DNA of 43,505 nt from an uncultured Caryophanales bacterium. GTDB taxonomy: Bacteria > Bacillota_I > Bacilli_A > RFN20 > CAG-826. The notes below the pieces were generated by a model that worked only from the letters and a program-made list of their open reading frames with translations, searched no databases and was not told where the DNA came from. The stretch covers positions 1 through 43,505 of the forward strand of contig CAMOEI010000008.1 of assembly GCA_946612115.1 (NCBI GenBank), in the 5' to 3' direction. The position numbers were made by a program, and so were the translations under genes. This document shows positions 7,866-16,237 of this stretch, piece after piece (positions within the stretch are counted from its first letter, which is position 1; each line of letters opens with the position of its first letter).

Positions 7866-8981
7866 ATGAAGAAAATTCTTCTCGCTTTATTAGCGACTGT
7901 GACTGTCTTTTTCACCTTGGTTTTTTCTTTAGGCACTCTTTCTATTAATAAAGTTGATGAATTTAAAGTGGCGATGGTCACAGACTTTTCTGATGTTAAC
8001 GACGCTTCATTTAACCAAGCCTGCTATGAAGGAGGCAAGGAGTGGAGTAAAAGAAACAATATTAAATTTAACTACTATAAACCTACTGGTCTCTCTTTAG
8101 CGGAACGCGTTAAATCGATGAAACTCGCAATAGACCGTGGATATGATGTTATTTTATGCCCTGGATTTGCTTTAGGCGAAGCTATTGCGGAAGTTGCTCC
8201 TAAACATAAAGATGTGAAATTTATCGGCTTAGATATTACTCAAGAAGATTTCCCTCAAGGTTTTACCTTGACTGATAATATTACTGTATATAATTATCAC
8301 GAAGAAATCGCCGGTTATCTAGCAGGATATGCAGTAGTGAAAGAAGGATTTAGACGCTTAGGTTATTTAGGCGGAATGGCTTCCGCTCCTGTTATTAAAT
8401 TTGGATATGGTTATGTTCAAGGAGTGGACGCAGCCGCGAAAGAATTAGAAGAAAATATTTATCTCGACTATGTCTATGGAGGACAATTCTACGGAGATAG
8501 CGAGATTAATATGTATATCGATAACTGGTATAAAATCAATAAGACTGAAATCGTTTTTGCTTGTGGAGGAAGTATTTATACTTCTGTCGCTTTAGCGGCA
8601 AAAAATAATAATGGTTATATGATTGGAGTTGATAGCGATCAAGCTCCGATTATTGATAAAGATTATAAACCTGGTATTTGTGTTACCAGTGCGATGAAAG
8701 GGATTAAACAAACCGTCATCGATAAACTAGAAGCGTATTATCGGGAGGGGAAATGGGATCAAGGTATACAAAAGCTCGGATTAGAGTCTAGCGAATATCC
8801 TGAACATAACTATGTTCAACTTCCTTTAGAAACTTGGAGAATGGAAAACTTCACCATCGATGACTATAAGTCCTTGATTGAAGATTTTTTGCAAGGGCAT
8901 AGACACGCTAGTGAAGAGATTGATACTGAACCTGAGGTTAGTAGTTATTCTCACGTCACCTATCATAAACCGATTAAGTAA
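7866..8981 (+). CDS. BMP-family (nucleoside-type) ABC substrate-binding protein
   Basis: This 371-aa protein has the BMP/PnrA fold signature: VAMVTDFSDVNDASFNQACYEG near the N terminus, then VILCPGFALGEAI, VKFIGLDIT, and GYLGGMASAPVIKFGYGYVQG. It binds a solute outside the membrane for the ABC importer encoded by the next three genes. Related BmpA/NupN proteins carry nucleosides, which is inferred here from family only. The N terminus is a hydrophobic helix without a lipobox Cys (FTLVFSLGTLSINK), so it is probably anchored by an uncleaved helix. ATG 7866 is preferred over an ATG at 7845, which lies in the promoter. Confidence 0.85.
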   Translation: MKKILLALLATVTVFFTLVFSLGTLSINKVDEFKVAMVTDFSDVNDASFNQACYEGGKEWSKRNNIKFNYYKPTGLSLAERVKSMKLAIDRGYDVILCPGFALGEAIAEVAPKHKDVKFIGLDITQEDFPQGFTLTDNITVYNYHEEIAGYLAGYAVVKEGFRRLGYLGGMASAPVIKFGYGYVQGVDAAAKELEENIYLDYVYGGQFYGDSEINMYIDNWYKINKTEIVFACGGSIYTSVALAAKNNNGYMIGVDSDQAPIIDKDYKPGICVTSAMKGIKQTVIDKLEAYYREGKWDQGIQKLGLESSEYPEHNYVQLPLETWRMENFTIDDYKSLIEDFLQGHRHASEEIDTEPEVSSYSHVTYHKPIK

Positions 8982-8982
8982 T

Positions 8983-10599
8983 ATGAAAGAGAATTATGTC
9001 ATTGAGATGCTAGATATTACCAAGAGATTTGGGAATATTTTGGCTAACGATCATATTAATATCCGTTTACAAAAAGGACATATTTTAGCCTTGTGTGGAG
9101 AAAATGGTGCAGGCAAATCCACAATCATGTCAATTTTATTTGGTTTATATGAACCAGATGAAGGAGTCATTAAAAAAGATGGAGAAATAGTGAAAATCTC
9201 TAATCCAAATGATGCGACTAGATTAAATATTGGAATGGTCCATCAACATTTTAAACTCGTAGATACTTTTACCGTTTTACAAAATATCATTTTAGGAGAA
9301 GAAACTCTTAAGGAATATAAAGGCAATTTAAATATATTTAAAAAGGCGTTTAATTTCTTAAATAAACGCATCTTTAAGTTGATTGATTATAAGACTGCCA
9401 GAGAAGAAGTAGAGAAGATTATTAATCAATATGATTTAAATGTTGATTTAGATAAAAAAATCAAAGATATCTCTGTGGAGATGCAGCAAAAAGTTGAAAT
9501 CATTAAAATGCTATATCGCCATAACGATATTTTGATTTTTGATGAACCAACTGCAGTGTTAACCGAACAAGAAATCCATGATTTTTTAAATATTCTTAGA
9601 AATCTTAAAAAAGAAGGAAAATCAATTATCTTCATTTCTCATAAATTAAATGAAGTCTTTGAAGTTAGTGATGAAATCACTGTTATTAGAAAAGGTAAAT
9701 ATATCGATACGTTATCCGCTAAAGATACTTCTAAAGAAGAGATTTCTGCATTAATGGTGGGAAGAGAAGTTGATGTTTTCAAAAAGAAAACTAAAAAGGT
9801 TCCTTTAGGCGAAGTTTTAAGAGTGGAACACCTAATAGTAGTGGACCCTAATAGCAAAAAGAAAATTGTTAATGATGTCTCTTTTAATGTCAGAAAAGGA
9901 GAAATCGTCACTCTTGCGGGAATTGATGGTAACGGCCAACAAGAAGTTGTTTACGGCATTACCGGAATGAAAAAAGTTCATAACGGAGCAATAACTTTAA
10001 ATAATAAAGATATTTCTAATTTCTCTATTAGAGAAAGAATCAAAGCAGGTATCTCTCATATCCCAGAAGATCGACATAAACACGGTCTAGTTTTAGATTA
10101 CTCCATTTACGAAAACTCAGTCCTTGATCGATATTATGAAAGACAGTTTTCTAAACATTTATTCTTAAAAGATAAAGCGATAAAAGAATATGGAGATAAT
10201 CTCATAAATAAATATGACATCCGTTCTAGTGGAGATGGGAACACGATTGTGAGAAGTATGTCTGGAGGAAATCAACAAAAAATCATTGTCGGTAGAGAAA
10301 TCGAAAGAAACCAAGATTTACTTATCGCTGTTCAACCAACTAGAGGTTTAGATATTGGAGCGATCGAAGTAATTCACGAACTTTTGCTTAAGCAAAGAGA
10401 AGAAAATAAAGCGATTTTACTCGTTTCACTTGAACTTGATCAGGTATTAAGTTTATCCGACCGTATTTTAGTGATGTATGAAGGAGAAATCGTTGGAGAA
10501 TTTGATCCGAATAAAGTTAATAAAGAAACTTTAGGTTTATATATGTCTGGTGCGAAAAAAGACCAAGTTAACGCGATAAAGGAGAACGAACATGAATAA
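8983..10599 (+). CDS. BMP/nucleoside-type ABC importer ATPase, duplicated domains
   Basis: This 538-aa protein has two ABC domains, as in the NupA/YufO/RbsA class. Domain 1 has Walker A GENGAGKS, Q-loop VHQHFKL, a degenerate signature (ISVEMQQKVEI) and Walker B ILIFDEPTAVL. Domain 2 has a degenerate Walker A (GIDGNGQQE), signature SGGNQQK and Walker B LLIAVQPTRGLD with Gln in place of the catalytic Glu, so only one site is expected to hydrolyse ATP fully. The start at ATG 8983 is one base after the previous stop. An upstream in-frame ATG at 8878 lies inside the preceding gene and is rejected. It overlaps the first permease by 8 bp. Confidence 0.92.
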   Translation: MKENYVIEMLDITKRFGNILANDHINIRLQKGHILALCGENGAGKSTIMSILFGLYEPDEGVIKKDGEIVKISNPNDATRLNIGMVHQHFKLVDTFTVLQNIILGEETLKEYKGNLNIFKKAFNFLNKRIFKLIDYKTAREEVEKIINQYDLNVDLDKKIKDISVEMQQKVEIIKMLYRHNDILIFDEPTAVLTEQEIHDFLNILRNLKKEGKSIIFISHKLNEVFEVSDEITVIRKGKYIDTLSAKDTSKEEISALMVGREVDVFKKKTKKVPLGEVLRVEHLIVVDPNSKKKIVNDVSFNVRKGEIVTLAGIDGNGQQEVVYGITGMKKVHNGAITLNNKDISNFSIRERIKAGISHIPEDRHKHGLVLDYSIYENSVLDRYYERQFSKHLFLKDKAIKEYGDNLINKYDIRSSGDGNTIVRSMSGGNQQKIIVGREIERNQDLLIAVQPTRGLDIGAIEVIHELLLKQREENKAILLVSLELDQVLSLSDRILVMYEGEIVGEFDPNKVNKETLGLYMSGAKKDQVNAIKENEHE

Positions 10600-11731
10600 A
10601 GTTAAAACGTTCCTCTCTAATCTACTTAAAAAAGATGCGACTAAGACTATAGTCACTTCTTTATGGTGCGCGTTATTAGGACTTGTATTAGGATTTTTAA
10701 TCCTACTACTTATTAACGCGAAAGATGCAGCGTACGGTATGACTTCTGTTTTAGGGAATTATTTAATCTTCTCTAACCCAAGCGACAGACTTAATTATTT
10801 TGGTCAAACATTAGCTAAAACCGCTCCATTACTTGCGATGAGCTTATCGATTTTATTCTCCTATAAGGTGGGATTATTTAATTTAGGTGGCTCAGGACAA
10901 TATTCAATCGCAGTTATTATTATCACCTTATTAGGTGTTGGATTAAATTTACCATGGTGGCTTGTAATGATTATCGCCATTATTGCTGCGAGTATTTGGT
11001 CGATGATTTCCGGAGCCTTAAAAGCATTTTTCAATGTTAATGAAGTTATTTCAGGCATCATGCTTAACTGGATTGCCTTATATCTCACTAATGGAATATT
11101 AACTAGCACTCCATCGGTTTGGGATTCTTCTCACTCAGAAGCCTTCTTTATTGATTCCTCATCTAAATCGTTTATTCCTTCTATTGGATTAGATAAGTTG
11201 TTTGCTGGAAATCAAATAGTGGGTTTAGGAATGATTCTTATTTTAGTTATTGTGGCCGTTATCTTTGTACTATTTAAAAAGACCACAATCGGATATGAAT
11301 TAAAGGCCACCGGGTTTAATGTAGAGGCCGCTAATTACGCTGGTATTAACAAAGTTAAAAATATTTTAATCGCCACTGCAGTTTCTGGTGCTTTAGCAGG
11401 ACTAGCAGCAGTTTTAAATTTACAAAACGGATTTACTTCTTGGAGATTATCAAGTGTCACTCCTGAAATTGGTTTCCAAGGTATTTCTGCGGCTTTCTTA
11501 GGTGGATTACATCCAATCGGAGTCATCTTCTCTTCTTATTTCATCGTTCACATCACTGAAGGTGGTTCGATGATCACTGATTTAGGATTTGCTCCTGAAG
11601 TCGCTTCAATTATAACTTCTGTCATTATTTATCTTTCTGGATTTGTCGCTTTCTTTAAAGAAGTGATGCGCAAAAACGAAATTAAAGAAGAATTTAACAA
11701 GATGTCTAGAAGAAAGGAGAGTCAATCATGA
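10592..11731 (+). CDS. BMP/nucleoside-type ABC importer permease 1
   Basis: This 379-aa integral membrane protein belongs to the BPD_transp_2 type (YufP/NupB-like). It has about 8-10 hydrophobic segments and the family's coupling/EAA-like region around KATGFNVEAANYAGI, followed by SGALAGLAAVLN. The ends are highly charged (MNKVKTF; EEFNKMSRRKESQS). It pairs with the shorter permease that follows to form the heterodimeric channel. It is translationally coupled on both sides, with an 8-bp overlap upstream and ATGA downstream. The ribosome binding site AAGGAGAA lies in the end of the ATPase gene. Confidence 0.9.
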   Translation: MNKVKTFLSNLLKKDATKTIVTSLWCALLGLVLGFLILLLINAKDAAYGMTSVLGNYLIFSNPSDRLNYFGQTLAKTAPLLAMSLSILFSYKVGLFNLGGSGQYSIAVIIITLLGVGLNLPWWLVMIIAIIAASIWSMISGALKAFFNVNEVISGIMLNWIALYLTNGILTSTPSVWDSSHSEAFFIDSSSKSFIPSIGLDKLFAGNQIVGLGMILILVIVAVIFVLFKKTTIGYELKATGFNVEAANYAGINKVKNILIATAVSGALAGLAAVLNLQNGFTSWRLSSVTPEIGFQGISAAFLGGLHPIGVIFSSYFIVHITEGGSMITDLGFAPEVASIITSVIIYLSGFVAFFKEVMRKNEIKEEFNKMSRRKESQS

Positions 11732-12684
11732 GCATTGTTTTAAAGATTATTTCATTTCTTTTAGCCTATATTTGTGTTTTAACCGTTACCGCTTTTGGGG
11801 GAATGTTCTCTGAAAAAAGTGGAACAGTGGCCTTGTCTTTAGAAGGCTCGATGACTGTTGGAGCTTTTACCGCTGGAATTGTGATGTATTTACTTCCTAG
11901 TAGTGTTCCTGACGGATTAAGCGCAGTAATTGTTATTTTAACGGCGATAATTAGTAGTGGATTATATTCGCTTTTATTAGCTTTAGCCTGTATTACTTTT
12001 AAAGCGAATCAAACTTTAGTAGGAACTGCGTTAAATATCTTAAGTACTGCTTTAGCAGTAGTGATCATTAAACAAGTGACGATGACCGAAGCTTTACCGG
12101 TTGGTAATTCTAGACTTAGTTTCATGAGATTTTATGAGATCTTCAATTTCGATTTATTCGGATTACAAGGGGTTAAATTTAACTGGTTAGTCTTTATTGT
12201 TTTAGCTCTTATCCCAATTTTATATGTTGTTATTTATAAAACTAGATTTGGGCTTAGATTATCTAGTTGCGGAGAAAACCCTGCTAGTGCAGATTCATTA
12301 GGAATCAATGTTAATAAAACTAGATATATTGGAGTTATCTTAGCAGGACTATTCGCTGGATTTGGTGGATTATTATTAATCACGATGAACGCAGAATGGG
12401 AATTCGCTAACGGGGCGAGTGGATTTGGTTATCTCGCTTTAGCGGTTTTAATCTTTGGACAGTGGAAACCTCTATATATCTTCCTTGGAGCGTTTATCTT
12501 CTCCTTATTTAAAACTTTAACAATTATTTATCAACAAATTGATTTCTTGGCGGTACTTGGAATATCTTCATATTTCTATTTAGCGTTACCATATGTTGTT
12601 TGTTTAATTGTTTTAATCTTTACGAGCAAAAAGAATGTTGGACCTAAAGCGTTAGGAGAACCTTATAATAAAGGTAAACGTTAA
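11728..12684 (+). CDS. BMP/nucleoside-type ABC importer permease 2
   Basis: This 318-aa BPD_transp_2 membrane protein is YufQ/NupC-like. The opening helix with GGMFSEKSGTVALSLEGSM is characteristic of the second permease in BMP importers, and the coupling-helix region reads LRLSSCGENPASADSLGINV. It completes the BMP-binding protein/ATPase/permease/permease set in the canonical gene order. It overlaps permease 1 by ATGA and has AAGGAGA just upstream. No terminator hairpin is obvious before the next gene, which has its own -10 box 39 bases later. Confidence 0.9.
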   Translation: MSIVLKIISFLLAYICVLTVTAFGGMFSEKSGTVALSLEGSMTVGAFTAGIVMYLLPSSVPDGLSAVIVILTAIISSGLYSLLLALACITFKANQTLVGTALNILSTALAVVIIKQVTMTEALPVGNSRLSFMRFYEIFNFDLFGLQGVKFNWLVFIVLALIPILYVVIYKTRFGLRLSSCGENPASADSLGINVNKTRYIGVILAGLFAGFGGLLLITMNAEWEFANGASGFGYLALAVLIFGQWKPLYIFLGAFIFSLFKTLTIIYQQIDFLAVLGISSYFYLALPYVVCLIVLIFTSKKNVGPKALGEPYNKGKR

Positions 12685-12709
12685 CTAGATATTTAACGTT
12701 AATAACTTA

Positions 12710-12715
12710 TATAAT
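12710..12715 (+). promoter_or_regulatory. -10 box of sensor-kinase gene
   Basis: A perfect TATAAT ends 8 bases before the ATG at 12724, placing the expected start point at or just before the start codon. No Shine-Dalgarno sequence is present and no clear -35 box is seen, so the transcript is predicted to be leaderless. Confidence 0.4.
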
Positions 12716-12723
12716 ATAAATCG

Positions 12724-13986
12724 ATGAATACAAAAAGTGTCTTTAATGCCGCGGTGTGTCTTATAGGATTTTTAATCCTATTTATTCACGCTTTGAATAT
12801 TATTTTGAAAAAAGATAGAAGAAAAGATGAAAAATCTCTTCTCGCCTTTATTGTTTTTACCGCAATTCACTTTTTAACTTATTATATCTTTACAGTTATA
12901 AAAGAAAGATATACGAGTGATGCTTTCATCATGAGCTTTTATACGGTGTTTTACATCATGAATAACATCGAACTACTCTTGTTTTATTTGTATTTAACGA
13001 GTTATTCAAATGTCGAATCTAAAACTAAGAAAATCACCGATATTATAAACTACAGTTTATTTGCGGTATTTGTCATCTCTGATATCGTTAATATCTTTAC
13101 TAGGATGTATTTCACCTCAATAGGTGGGGTGTATTTTAGACAAGACTTGATGATTGTGTCACAAGGCTATCAATTTGTCATGCTTGCGGTTTGCTTTATT
13201 TTGACGGTGATCAATAAATCGTTAAACTTTAGAGAAAAGCTCGCTTTTTACATCTACTGCGTTTTACCTGTCGCTAGTATTATTATTCAAAATAATTTAC
13301 CAGGTTATGCGATTGCCTATATGGTCTTACTTTTCGCGATTGAAATCTTATTTTTGTTCATCAATGTTGAGAAGAATATCAAATTAAGAGAAGATGAAAA
13401 GCAACTTAAAGAGGCTGACATGAAAATCATGGTCAGTCAAATTCAACCTCACTTCGTTTATAACACTTTATCTTCGATATCTACCTTAATTCCTCTAGAT
13501 CCAGATAAAGCTCAAAAAGCTTTGGATGATTTCTCTGACTATTTAAGAATGAATTTCTCAACTTTAACAAGCACTAAACTTGTTTCTTTTGAAGATGAAT
13601 TAAAACATATTCAAACTTATGTCTCTTTAGAGAAATTAAGATTCAATAATCGACTTAATTTCATTTATGAAATTGAGACCACTAATTTCTATTTACCACC
13701 TCTAAGTATTCAGCCGCTTGTGGAAAACGCCATTAAACATGGCATCTTAAAGAAAGTGGAAGGTGGAACAGTCACTTTAAAAACTAGAGAAGATGATTCT
13801 TCTTATATCGTTGAAATTATCGACGATGGAGTGGGATTTGATATGAATAATGTTGATTTTAAAAGTAACAAACATATCGGTTTAAACAACGTTAGACATC
13901 GTATCACTTCGATGACTAAGGGTGAGATCTCCTTTAATAGCAAAGTCGGGGAAGGGACTCACGTTATTGTGAAGTTTTATAAGTAA
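12724..13986 (+). CDS. LytS/YehU-type sensor histidine kinase
   Basis: This 420-aa protein has a membrane input domain of about 7 helices (residues 8-215), a short coiled linker (KLREDEKQLKEADMK), and a His_kinase (PF06580-type) domain with QIQPHFVYNTLSS, in which His243 is the likely phosphorylated residue. The GHKL ATPase follows with LVENAIKHG (N box), DDGVGF (G1) and GLNNVRHRI/GEGTHV (G2-like). It probably senses a membrane or small-molecule signal and phosphorylates a LytTR-type regulator, but no response regulator is in the window. It stands alone after the importer operon and is followed by a strong terminator. The ATG is placed right after the -10 box. Confidence 0.85.
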   Translation: MNTKSVFNAAVCLIGFLILFIHALNIILKKDRRKDEKSLLAFIVFTAIHFLTYYIFTVIKERYTSDAFIMSFYTVFYIMNNIELLLFYLYLTSYSNVESKTKKITDIINYSLFAVFVISDIVNIFTRMYFTSIGGVYFRQDLMIVSQGYQFVMLAVCFILTVINKSLNFREKLAFYIYCVLPVASIIIQNNLPGYAIAYMVLLFAIEILFLFINVEKNIKLREDEKQLKEADMKIMVSQIQPHFVYNTLSSISTLIPLDPDKAQKALDDFSDYLRMNFSTLTSTKLVSFEDELKHIQTYVSLEKLRFNNRLNFIYEIETTNFYLPPLSIQPLVENAIKHGILKKVEGGTVTLKTREDDSSYIVEIIDDGVGFDMNNVDFKSNKHIGLNNVRHRITSMTKGEISFNSKVGEGTHVIVKFYK

Positions 13987-14011
13987 AGATAATAGATATA
14001 ACTACATAAAT

Positions 14012-14045
14012 AACGCTTTTGGTTAGCTAATCGGAAGCGTTTTTT
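14012..14045 (+). terminator. Strong terminator
   Basis: AACGCTT ... AAGCGTT closes a long, almost loop-less stem whose inner part (TTGGTTAG/CTAATCGG) also pairs with G-U wobbles. It is followed by TTTTTT and ends the kinase gene. Confidence 0.85.
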
Positions 14046-14050
14046 ATGTA

Positions 14051-14079
14051 TTGAAACTAAAATACAACAACTCTATAAT
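14051..14079 (+). promoter_or_regulatory. Promoter of AbrB/ABC-2 operon
   Basis: TTGAAA (14051-14056), 17-bp spacer, perfect TATAAT (14074-14079). The TTG of the -35 box is the first codon of a longer frame and is not the translation start. Confidence 0.75.
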
Positions 14080-14107
14080 AAGTAAGAAAGGTAAGAAAAG
14101 TAAGAAT

Positions 14108-14302
14108 ATGAAAGATAAAGATAATAATCGATTTATCGTCTCAGTTAAAGTTGGACCTAAAGGTCAAATCACTATCCCTAAAGAAGCTAGAGAAATGTTT
14201 GATATTAAAGTCGGTGACACTTTAATGGTCATGGGAGATAAATCTCGAGGAATCGCTTTATTAAGAGCGGAGATGTTTTATTCTATGATGGAGGAGAAAT
14301 AA
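14108..14302 (+). CDS. AbrB/MazE/SpoVT-type DNA-binding protein
   Basis: This 64-aa protein is a single swapped-hairpin AbrB domain: FIVSVKVGPKGQITIPKEAREMF followed by DIKVGDTLMVMGD. It binds DNA as a dimer or tetramer. It is the first gene of an operon with an ABC exporter and most likely controls that operon. ATG 14108 is chosen because the longer TTG frame starts in the -35 box and the predicted transcript starts near 14086. The stop overlaps the ATPase start by one base (TAATG), so the two are translationally coupled. Confidence 0.85.
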   Translation: MKDKDNNRFIVSVKVGPKGQITIPKEAREMFDIKVGDTLMVMGDKSRGIALLRAEMFYSMMEEK

Positions 14303-15171
14303 TGGACAACATTCTTAAATTAGAAAAAGTTAATAAAAAGTATCCTTCTTTTGAATTAAAAGATGTTTCTTTTGAAGTGAAACCAGGAGAAATCATGGGT
14401 TTTATCGGAAGAAACGGTGCAGGTAAAACCACAACCTTAAAAGCGATTATGAATCTAATCCATTTTGAGGGTGGCTCTATTACCGCGTTTGGTAATGAGA
14501 TGAATTCTCATGAATTAGAAAACAAACAAAGAATTGGCTTTGCTTTAAGCGAACTTAATTACTACCCAAATAAGACTATTAGACAATTGATGAATGTCAC
14601 AAAAAGATTTTATAAGAACTTTGATGAGAAGAAATTTGATGAAGTCTGTAAGCTCTTCAATTTAAATCTAGATAAGAAATTAGAAGAATTATCTAGTGGA
14701 ATGAAAGTGAAATACTCTGTAGCGATTGCCTTATCTCATCATGCGGAACTATTAATTTTAGATGAACCAACCTCAGGATTAGATCCAGTTAGTAGAGATG
14801 AAATCTTAGATATCTTTAGAGAAATCGTTAGAAGTGGAGAAAGAGCGATTTTATTCTCCACACATATCACTAGTGATTTAGATAAATGTGCGACCAATAT
14901 TACTTATATTCATAACGGAGAAATCGAATTCACCGGAAAGAAAAATGATTTTGTGAATTCATATTTATTTGTCAAAGACAAATCTAAAAATAAAGAACTA
15001 GAAAAAGAATATTTGTCCTATAAAGAACTTGATGACCACATCGAAGGATTAATCGATGTGAAGAATAAAGATGTCTTTATTAAAAACAATATTCAGCCAG
15101 TAGAACCTGATTTAGAACAAATCATGGTCTATTTAGAAAGGAGATATAATCATGAAAGCTTTACTTTATAA
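14302..15171 (+). CDS. ABC exporter ATP-binding protein (BcrA/YtrB-like)
   Basis: This 289-aa ATPase has Walker A GRNGAGKTT, signature LSSGMKVKYSVA, Walker B LLILDEPTSGLD and an H-loop FSTH. The variant signature LSSGMK and the long C-terminal tail are usual in EcrA/YtrB-like exporters. It pairs with the ABC-2 permease that begins 20 bp before its stop. Adjacent AbrB-like or GntR regulators are common in such transporters, whose roles include export of peptides and response to cell-wall stress; the substrate here is unknown. GGAGGAG lies just upstream of the ATG. Confidence 0.9.
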   Translation: MDNILKLEKVNKKYPSFELKDVSFEVKPGEIMGFIGRNGAGKTTTLKAIMNLIHFEGGSITAFGNEMNSHELENKQRIGFALSELNYYPNKTIRQLMNVTKRFYKNFDEKKFDEVCKLFNLNLDKKLEELSSGMKVKYSVAIALSHHAELLILDEPTSGLDPVSRDEILDIFREIVRSGERAILFSTHITSDLDKCATNITYIHNGEIEFTGKKNDFVNSYLFVKDKSKNKELEKEYLSYKELDDHIEGLIDVKNKDVFIKNNIQPVEPDLEQIMVYLERRYNHESFTL

Positions 15172-15814
15172 AGAATTCAAATTAGCGATGCACCCGATGT
15201 GCTACGTCTTTGTTTTCGCTTTTCCAATTATGATTTTAATTCCTTCTTTTCCGATTTCGGTTGGATTCATCTATATATTATCTTGTTATCCTGTTTTGTT
15301 CTTAGGGGCGAACAAAGGACAACAAAGTAATGATTTACTTTATTCAACCTTACTTCCTATTAGAAAAAAAGACATCGTCTTAGCGAGAATGTTTACTGTT
15401 GCATTTATGCAGTTAGCCTTTATCTTAACGATGTCCGCTTTATTCCCTTTAGCGATTTGGTCTCATTCCTTTGCTCCAAGTGCAGGAATTCCATTAACTG
15501 GATATGTTTCCACTTTAGCGATAGCGATTATCGGATATGCGATCGCGGATTTAATCTTCTTTCCAATTTACTATAAACAGGGTAAATCTATCGTTGCTTC
15601 AACCTTATTAACCATTCTCGGATTTGCGTTATATTTAATGACTTTCACTGTCGTATTAATCTATATTCCAGGATTAGAAGGATATAAAAACTTCTTAACT
15701 GGAAATCTATTAATTCAATTCGGATTATTATTAGGTTCATTAATCATTTATTTCTTAATCCATATCGCGGTTTATAAGATTTCCGCGAGAAGATTAGAAA
15801 AAGTAGATTTCTAA
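15152..15814 (+). CDS. ABC-2 type permease (ABC2_membrane_5-like)
   Basis: This 220-aa membrane protein has six hydrophobic segments and begins MKALLYKEFKLAMHP. The cytosolic loop LLYSTLLPIRKKDIVLARM is the coupling region typical of the ABC2_membrane_5 family. It forms the exporter with the preceding ATPase, which it overlaps by 20 bp; the ribosome binding site AAAGGAGA is inside the ATPase gene. A terminator follows directly. Confidence 0.85.
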   Translation: MKALLYKEFKLAMHPMCYVFVFAFPIMILIPSFPISVGFIYILSCYPVLFLGANKGQQSNDLLYSTLLPIRKKDIVLARMFTVAFMQLAFILTMSALFPLAIWSHSFAPSAGIPLTGYVSTLAIAIIGYAIADLIFFPIYYKQGKSIVASTLLTILGFALYLMTFTVVLIYIPGLEGYKNFLTGNLLIQFGLLLGSLIIYFLIHIAVYKISARRLEKVDF

Positions 15815-15817
15815 AAG

Positions 15818-15867
15818 AAAAAAGATGGTGAGTGACTTTATATAAGATTGACACGCCATCTTTTTCT
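15818..15867 (+). terminator. Terminator containing the next promoter
   Basis: AAAAAGATGG ... CCATCTTTTT forms a long stem with T-run and ends the ABC-2 operon. Its loop and 3' arm contain TTGACA (15848-15853), the -35 box of RNA copy A. Confidence 0.75.
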
Positions 15868-15877
15868 TTGCTTAAAT
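15848..15877 (+). promoter_or_regulatory. Promoter of structured RNA copy A
   Basis: TTGACA (15848-15853), 18-bp spacer, TTAAAT (15872-15877), then 6 bases before the conserved AGCTAG. The same arrangement precedes all copies. Confidence 0.65.
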
Positions 15878-15882
15878 ATAGG

Positions 15883-16037
15883 TAGCTAGATAGTGGCACC
15901 TCTGTTGCCCAACTAGTCTAGGCGTTTCAAAAATGAATGTCGGAGATATGGCCAGGCCCATAAAAAGGTACACCATTGAACGGTAGGGAGTACAGCCGAG
16001 GGGATTGGCCCTAAGGAAGTGGCTCTCATTTTATTTT
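15883..16037 (+). ncRNA. Structured RNA family, copy A
   Basis: About 155 nt, one of five related copies (A-E). It opens with a hairpin CTAGA...TCTAG directly before GGCGTTTC, then has AATGTCGG, a stem ATGG/CCAT flanking GGCCCATAAAAAGGTAC, CGGTAGGGAGTA, and a closing helix GGGAGT/GCTCTC that runs into ATTTTATTTT. Compared with copy B the stems covary: ATGG/CCAT becomes ATGA/TCAT, and GGGAGT/GCTCTC becomes GAGAAT/GTTCTC. Paired substitutions like these indicate selection on RNA structure. All plus-strand frames are interrupted by stops. I do not recognise it as a known Rfam family. Confidence 0.75.
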
Positions 16038-16048
16038 ATCCAAATATA

Positions 16049-16077
16049 TTGAACACATCACACTTAAGTGTTTTAAT
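16049..16077 (+). promoter_or_regulatory. Promoter of structured RNA copy B
   Basis: TTGAAC (16049-16054), 17-bp spacer containing the palindrome CACTTAAGTG, TTTAAT (16072-16077), then 6 bases to AGCTAG. Confidence 0.6.
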
Positions 16078-16082
16078 ATAAG

Positions 16083-16237
16083 TAGCTAGGCTGAGGCACC
16101 TCTGTTGCCCAACAGTCCTAGGCGTTTAATAAAAGAATGTCGAAGAGATGACGGGGCCCATAAAAAGGTACATCATTGAACGGTAGAGAATACGGCCAAG
16201 GGAATTGGACCCACGGTATCGGTTCTCATTTTATTTT
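16083..16237 (+). ncRNA. Structured RNA family, copy B
   Basis: It lies exactly 200 bp after copy A over its whole length. The first hairpin is CTAGG...CCTAG, the middle stem ATGA/TCAT encloses GGGGCCCATAAAAAGGTAC, and the closing helix is GAGAAT/GTTCTC followed by ATTTTATTTT. It has its own promoter. Its last 12 bases overlap the 3' end of the minus-strand gene 16226-16747, so the two transcripts are convergent with complementary 3' ends. Confidence 0.75.

Noticed and set aside
8878-8982. Upstream ATG for the BMP importer ATPase
   Set aside because: It lies inside the preceding gene and adds residues unrelated to the ABC domain; ATG 8983 immediately follows that gene's stop.
14051-14107. 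TTG-start extension of the AbrB-type gene
   Set aside because: The TTG is the -35 box of the promoter (TTGAAA-17-TATAAT); transcription starts downstream of it.
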